Shown: in pieces, positions 61,440 to 64,000 of the stretch | Numbering within the stretch: the stretch's first letter is position 1 | Layout of the letters: each line of letters begins with the position of its first letter | Assembly (NCBI RefSeq): GCF_016863135.1 | Contig: NZ_BOOH01000019.1 | Location: 310,001-374,000, forward strand | Source: Planobispora longispora | GTDB taxonomy: Bacteria > Actinomycetota > Actinomycetes > Streptosporangiales > Streptosporangiaceae | DNA length: 64,000 nucleotides | Reading direction: 5' to 3' | The notes under the pieces: model-generated | What the model saw: only the letters and a program-made list of their open reading frames with translations | Database searches by the model: none | Told to the model about the DNA's origin: nothing | Translations under genes and position numbers: made by a program

Positions 61440-63215
61440 TCAGATGTTGAGTCGAGACGACGGGCGCCACAGGTCCCGGGTGCCGCCGGCGGCCGCGGCC
61501 GGGGCGGTGGCTGGCGGTGCGGCGGCCGCCTCGGCGTCCATGACTTCCTTCATGGCGTTGACCAGCGCGGACACGCCGTCGATCTTGTCGCCGCTGTTCT
61601 TCTTGTCCGGCTTGACCAGGCCGTCGGCGGTCGCGACGGTCGCGAGGTTGTCGACCATCCAGCGCATGACCGGGTGCCCGCCCTGCTGGAACAGCCCGGC
61701 CTTGATGACCCGCAGCAGGTTCTTGAGCGGGTCGTTCAGGCTCGCGGCGCCCTGGCTGATCGGCACACACGTCAGGCCGCCGTCGCCGAGCCGCCGAACC
61801 ACGTCGGTGGCGCCCCACCGGTCGTAGCCGATGGTCTGCACGCGGAAGCGCCGGGCGTCCTTGTCGATCTGGTGCAAGATCGCGTCGTTGTCGATGACGT
61901 TGCCTGGGGTGAGCTTCAGCCAGCCCTCCCGGACCCAGACCTCAGCGGCGCCGGCGGTGCGCTTGGACAGGTCGCGTAGCCGGTCCTCCGGCAGCCAGAA
62001 CCGCCAGATCGCTTCGATCAGGCCGCTGTCGCGGGCGGGAAACAGCCAGCACAGGGCGGTGATGTCCTCGACGTTGGACAGGTCCAGGCCGCCATGGCAG
62101 GCCCGGCCCTCCAGGTCCTGCTCCTCGATGAGCGCGGCCGCGCCGTCCCAGTCGCTCAGCGAGATGTAGCGGGTCGTCTGCTTGGTCCTCAGGCCCAGGT
62201 GCAGGCGCAGGAAGCTGCCGAGGGCGACGGGGTCCTGGCGGGCCTCGGCGGCCTTCTTCTCCAGGTACTCGTGGGTGGGGCTGATGCCGAATCCGGGGTT
62301 GGCCTTCTTCCAGGTGGCCATCACGAACGGGTCGTCGCTCTCCTCGGCGCCCCAGATCACGCCGTAGGTCGCCGGGTGCCGGATCACCCGGCGCGCGAGC
62401 TCCTCGATCCGCTGCCGCTTGCGGGCGTAGATCGTGTTCGGCCGGCCGTCGTCGGCCGTCGTGATGATGACGATCAGCGGTTGCTCGCGCGAGCCGGTGC
62501 CTGTCTCGATCGCCTCGACCAGGTCGCCGGTCTTGTGGATGTGGAGTTCGTCAATGATGCCGCCGTGGATGTTGCCGCCGTGCAGGCTCTCGGCGACCGA
62601 GCTGACCACGGAGAACGTGCTCTTGCTCGCCTTATGAATGATCTTCTGGGCGAGGGACTTGGCGTGTGGCTTGAGCGCCGGCGAGTGCTCGCACAGCTGT
62701 TTGATCGGGCCGAAGACGTAGCCCGCCTGCTCTTTCGTCGTCGCCGCGGCGATGACCTCGGCGCCGCCCTCGCCGTCGGCGGCGGTCAGGTAGATGCCCA
62801 GGCCGCCGCACAGCGTGCTCTTGCCGTTCTTGCGCGGGACGTCGACGTACAGGTCGGTGATGACCCGCACCCACCGGCCGGCCCGGTTGCGCTTGATCCA
62901 TCCGAAGACGGGCGCGATGACGTAGGCGACCTGCCAGGGGTCCGGGGTCAGCGGCCGGCCCGCCCACTGGCCCTTGGTGTGGCGCAGCAGGCCGAAGGCC
63001 TTCAGGACGCGGTCGACGCGCTCGGGGTCGAACCGCGCGCTCTTGAGGAGCTCGCCGGGCTCGGGGGTCTTCCACTTGGGCGGGCAGTCCGGCAGCGGGA
63101 TCCCGCGGTCGACCAGGTACCAGGCGACCTCGGGGGACAGCTTGAGGCGCTTGAGCTCGGCGGGGCTCGGCAGGTAGCCCCGGCGCGTACGGCGGGGCGC
63201 GGCTTTCGTGGCCAC
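61440..63215 (-). CDS. Terminase large subunit
   Basis: 591 residues. The ATPase has Walker A VPRKNGKST (about 132-140) and Walker B GGIIDELHIH (about 218-227). The C-terminal nuclease has acidic residues in GGLDLSNVEDITALCW, GYDRWGATDVV and GDKIDGVSALVNAM. It packages DNA through the portal and cuts it. Length and motifs match HK97-like terminases. Small terminase lies directly upstream. Confidence 0.95.
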   Translation of the reverse strand: MATKAAPRRTRRGYLPSPAELKRLKLSPEVAWYLVDRGIPLPDCPPKWKTPEPGELLKSARFDPERVDRVLKAFGLLRHTKGQWAGRPLTPDPWQVAYVIAPVFGWIKRNRAGRWVRVITDLYVDVPRKNGKSTLCGGLGIYLTAADGEGGAEVIAAATTKEQAGYVFGPIKQLCEHSPALKPHAKSLAQKIIHKASKSTFSVVSSVAESLHGGNIHGGIIDELHIHKTGDLVEAIETGTGSREQPLIVIITTADDGRPNTIYARKRQRIEELARRVIRHPATYGVIWGAEESDDPFVMATWKKANPGFGISPTHEYLEKKAAEARQDPVALGSFLRLHLGLRTKQTTRYISLSDWDGAAALIEEQDLEGRACHGGLDLSNVEDITALCWLFPARDSGLIEAIWRFWLPEDRLRDLSKRTAGAAEVWVREGWLKLTPGNVIDNDAILHQIDKDARRFRVQTIGYDRWGATDVVRRLGDGGLTCVPISQGAASLNDPLKNLLRVIKAGLFQQGGHPVMRWMVDNLATVATADGLVKPDKKNSGDKIDGVSALVNAMKEVMDAEAAAAPPATAPAAAAGGTRDLWRPSSRLNI

Positions 63216-63221
63216 GGCGTG

Positions 63222-63701
63222 CTACCCGGTGCCGGCGAAGGGGTTCCCTTCGTCGCCGTCGTCGCCGGCGCCTGTTGCCAGCTTGCCCTCGGCCGCGGGG
63301 GTCAGGCCGAACTCCGCGCACCAGGCCCGGAACTCCGCGCTCGCGCGCTCGACCACGCCGACCAGCGGGTTGACCTTGACCAGGCCGGTGTGCGCGACGT
63401 AGGTCATGCCCTCGATCGCCAGGATCCGCCGGGCCTCCTTCCATCGCGCGAACGCCTCGCACGCCATCTGCAGGGCGGGCCCGTCGACCGGCTTGAGCAG
63501 CTGCAGGCGCTGCAGCTCGTCAACGAACTCCTCCCACAGCGCCGCGGCCTCCTCCGTGAGGTCCTCCGGGCGCTCCGGTGGCAGGCGCCGGAAGGCCGGC
63601 GGCGGGGTGACCTCGCGGCCGCCGGAGTCGCGTCCCTTGCCGCGGCCCTCCAGCAGCTTGAGCCCGGCGGGTGCGGCCTTGCGACCGGCGTTCGCAGCCA
63701 T
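63222..63701 (-). CDS. Terminase small subunit, P27-like
   Basis: 159 residues from the ATG at 63701, after GGGGAGATC. MAANAGRKAAPAGLKLLEGR, then EDLTEEAAALWEEFVDELQR and ARWKEARRILAIEGMTYVAH, then a helical end with VKVNPLVGVVERASAEFRAW: the P27 small terminase pattern. It recognises the packaging start and activates the large subunit, six bases away. Confidence 0.87.
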   Translation of the reverse strand: MAANAGRKAAPAGLKLLEGRGKGRDSGGREVTPPPAFRRLPPERPEDLTEEAAALWEEFVDELQRLQLLKPVDGPALQMACEAFARWKEARRILAIEGMTYVAHTGLVKVNPLVGVVERASAEFRAWCAEFGLTPAAEGKLATGAGDDGDEGNPFAGTG

Positions 63702-63778
63702 CGGATCTCCCCTCCGGAAAAAGTTCGGCATTCTGAGACGACAAAAATTGAGGGGGACGGCGGTCTCGGATACCCCCT

Positions 63779-63838
63779 CTGACCTGGGAAAACACACCCC
63801 GGGGGGTGATACGCGATCAAGCTCTGACCTGCGGAAAC
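63779..63838. repeat. Two copies of CTGACCTGSGRAAAC upstream of the terminase
   Basis: CTGACCTGGGAAAAC (63779-63793) and CTGACCTGCGGAAAC (63824-63838), 45 bp apart. A third copy, CTGACCTGCGAAAAC, lies at 41705-41719 after traB. All are on the same strand. They flank the start of the phage structural operon and may be regulatory or packaging/recombination sites. Confidence 0.6.
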
Positions 63839-63850
63839 GTCAGCCCATGA

Positions 63851-64000
63851 TCACGCCTGTGATCGCGCTCGAATGCGTCTCGCATCCTTGATCACGGTGT
63901 CAAGTGGGCTCTCGGTGTAGCGCGCGAGCCAGTCATTGATCGATCGGATCGTGCCTACCGGGTCGGGGCGCGCCTGTGCTCGCCTCACCAGCGTGCGGCC
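63851..64000 (-). CDS. C-terminal end of an unidentified gene (5' end off window)
   Basis: The minus strand is open from the window edge to a TGA at 63851, giving 49 residues: RTLVRRAQARPDPVGTIRSI, then NDWLARYTESPLDTVIKDAR. Composition is that of a soluble helical protein. It would be the gene upstream of the small terminase (often an HNH endonuclease in actinophages, but no HNH motif is visible here). Confidence 0.55.
   Translation of the reverse strand, partial: GRTLVRRAQARPDPVGTIRSINDWLARYTESPLDTVIKDARRIRARSQA

Larger units (their letters stand above)
32615..64000. mobile_element. Hybrid integrated element: conjugation-type left arm plus siphovirus cassette (right end off window)
   Basis: The element begins at the broken yajQ gene. 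32.7-43.2 kb holds KorSA-like, XRE, SpdB-like, TraB/FtsK-like and MazF genes; 43.3-64 kb holds an uninterrupted phage head-tail-lysis block on the minus strand. No chromosomal housekeeping gene separates them. A 15-bp motif occurs once beside traB and twice upstream of the terminase genes. Integrase, excisionase, replication genes and attR are not seen and presumably lie to the right. Two adjacent elements remain an alternative. Confidence 0.7.

Noticed and set aside
63849-63864. GATCAC/GTGATC dyad near the right edge as attachment or cos site
   Set aside because: Six-bp arms lie within a coding frame end and have no partner in the window.

Overview
The window is chromosomal DNA from a high-GC actinobacterium. 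LAL and AfsR-type regulators, a HadA/HadB dehydratase pair, a FurA-KatG cassette and a GTG/TTG-rich start-codon set all fit; a Streptosporangiales-like lineage is plausible but cannot be fixed from sequence alone. It has two parts: about 32.6 kb of ordinary chromosome, then at least 31.4 kb of an integrated mobile element that runs off the right edge.

Chromosome (1-32.6 kb). From the left: a secreted multidomain GH18 chitinase cut by the window edge; a divergent TetR/membrane-protein pair with clear operators; an HrpB helicase; an amidase; a deoC-aldehyde dehydrogenase operon for deoxynucleoside breakdown, next to a decayed TetR gene; a LAL-type LuxR regulator behind a 55-residue ORF; a MarR/membrane-protein pair; a GDT1-type Mn/Ca transporter behind a yybP-ykoY manganese riboswitch; murB; hadA-hadB; rpmG with tRNA-Met and tRNA-Thr; a hemerythrin protein; a large AfsR-like regulator split by a one-base frameshift in a G7 tract; furA-katG; a PAS-GGDEF diguanylate cyclase; and tRNA-Tyr. 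Strong hairpins close most convergent pairs.

Mobile element (about 32.61 kb to beyond 64 kb). Its left end interrupts a yajQ-family gene after eight codons (MADSSFDI). The left arm (32.7-43.2 kb, mostly + strand) resembles a Streptomyces-type conjugative element: a GntR regulator (KorSA-like), an XRE regulator, small ORFs, a DUF2637/SpdB-like membrane protein, a tiny EF-hand lipoprotein, an acidic/Arg-rich membrane protein, an FtsK/TraB-like DNA translocase with a C-terminal winged-helix-like region, and a MazF toxin operon. The right arm (43.3-64 kb, all - strand) is a full siphovirus morphogenesis cassette read right to left: small and large terminase, portal, a protease-major capsid fusion, connectors, two tail-tube paralogues, G/GT chaperones with a canonical CCCAAAA slip site, a 1095-residue tape measure, minor tail proteins, an amidase endolysin and holin-like proteins. 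The arms converge on a 17-bp-stem terminator near 43.2 kb. No integrase, replication gene or right attachment site is inside the window.

The main point is the union of the two arms: one element appears to carry both a TraB-like double-stranded DNA transfer system and a virion assembly system. A 15-bp motif found next to traB and upstream of the terminase genes, palindromic operators shared by the GntR gene and the membrane-protein operon, and probable DNA-level iterons hidden inside the SpdB-like coding sequence support the view that this is an organised hybrid and not two stacked remnants.
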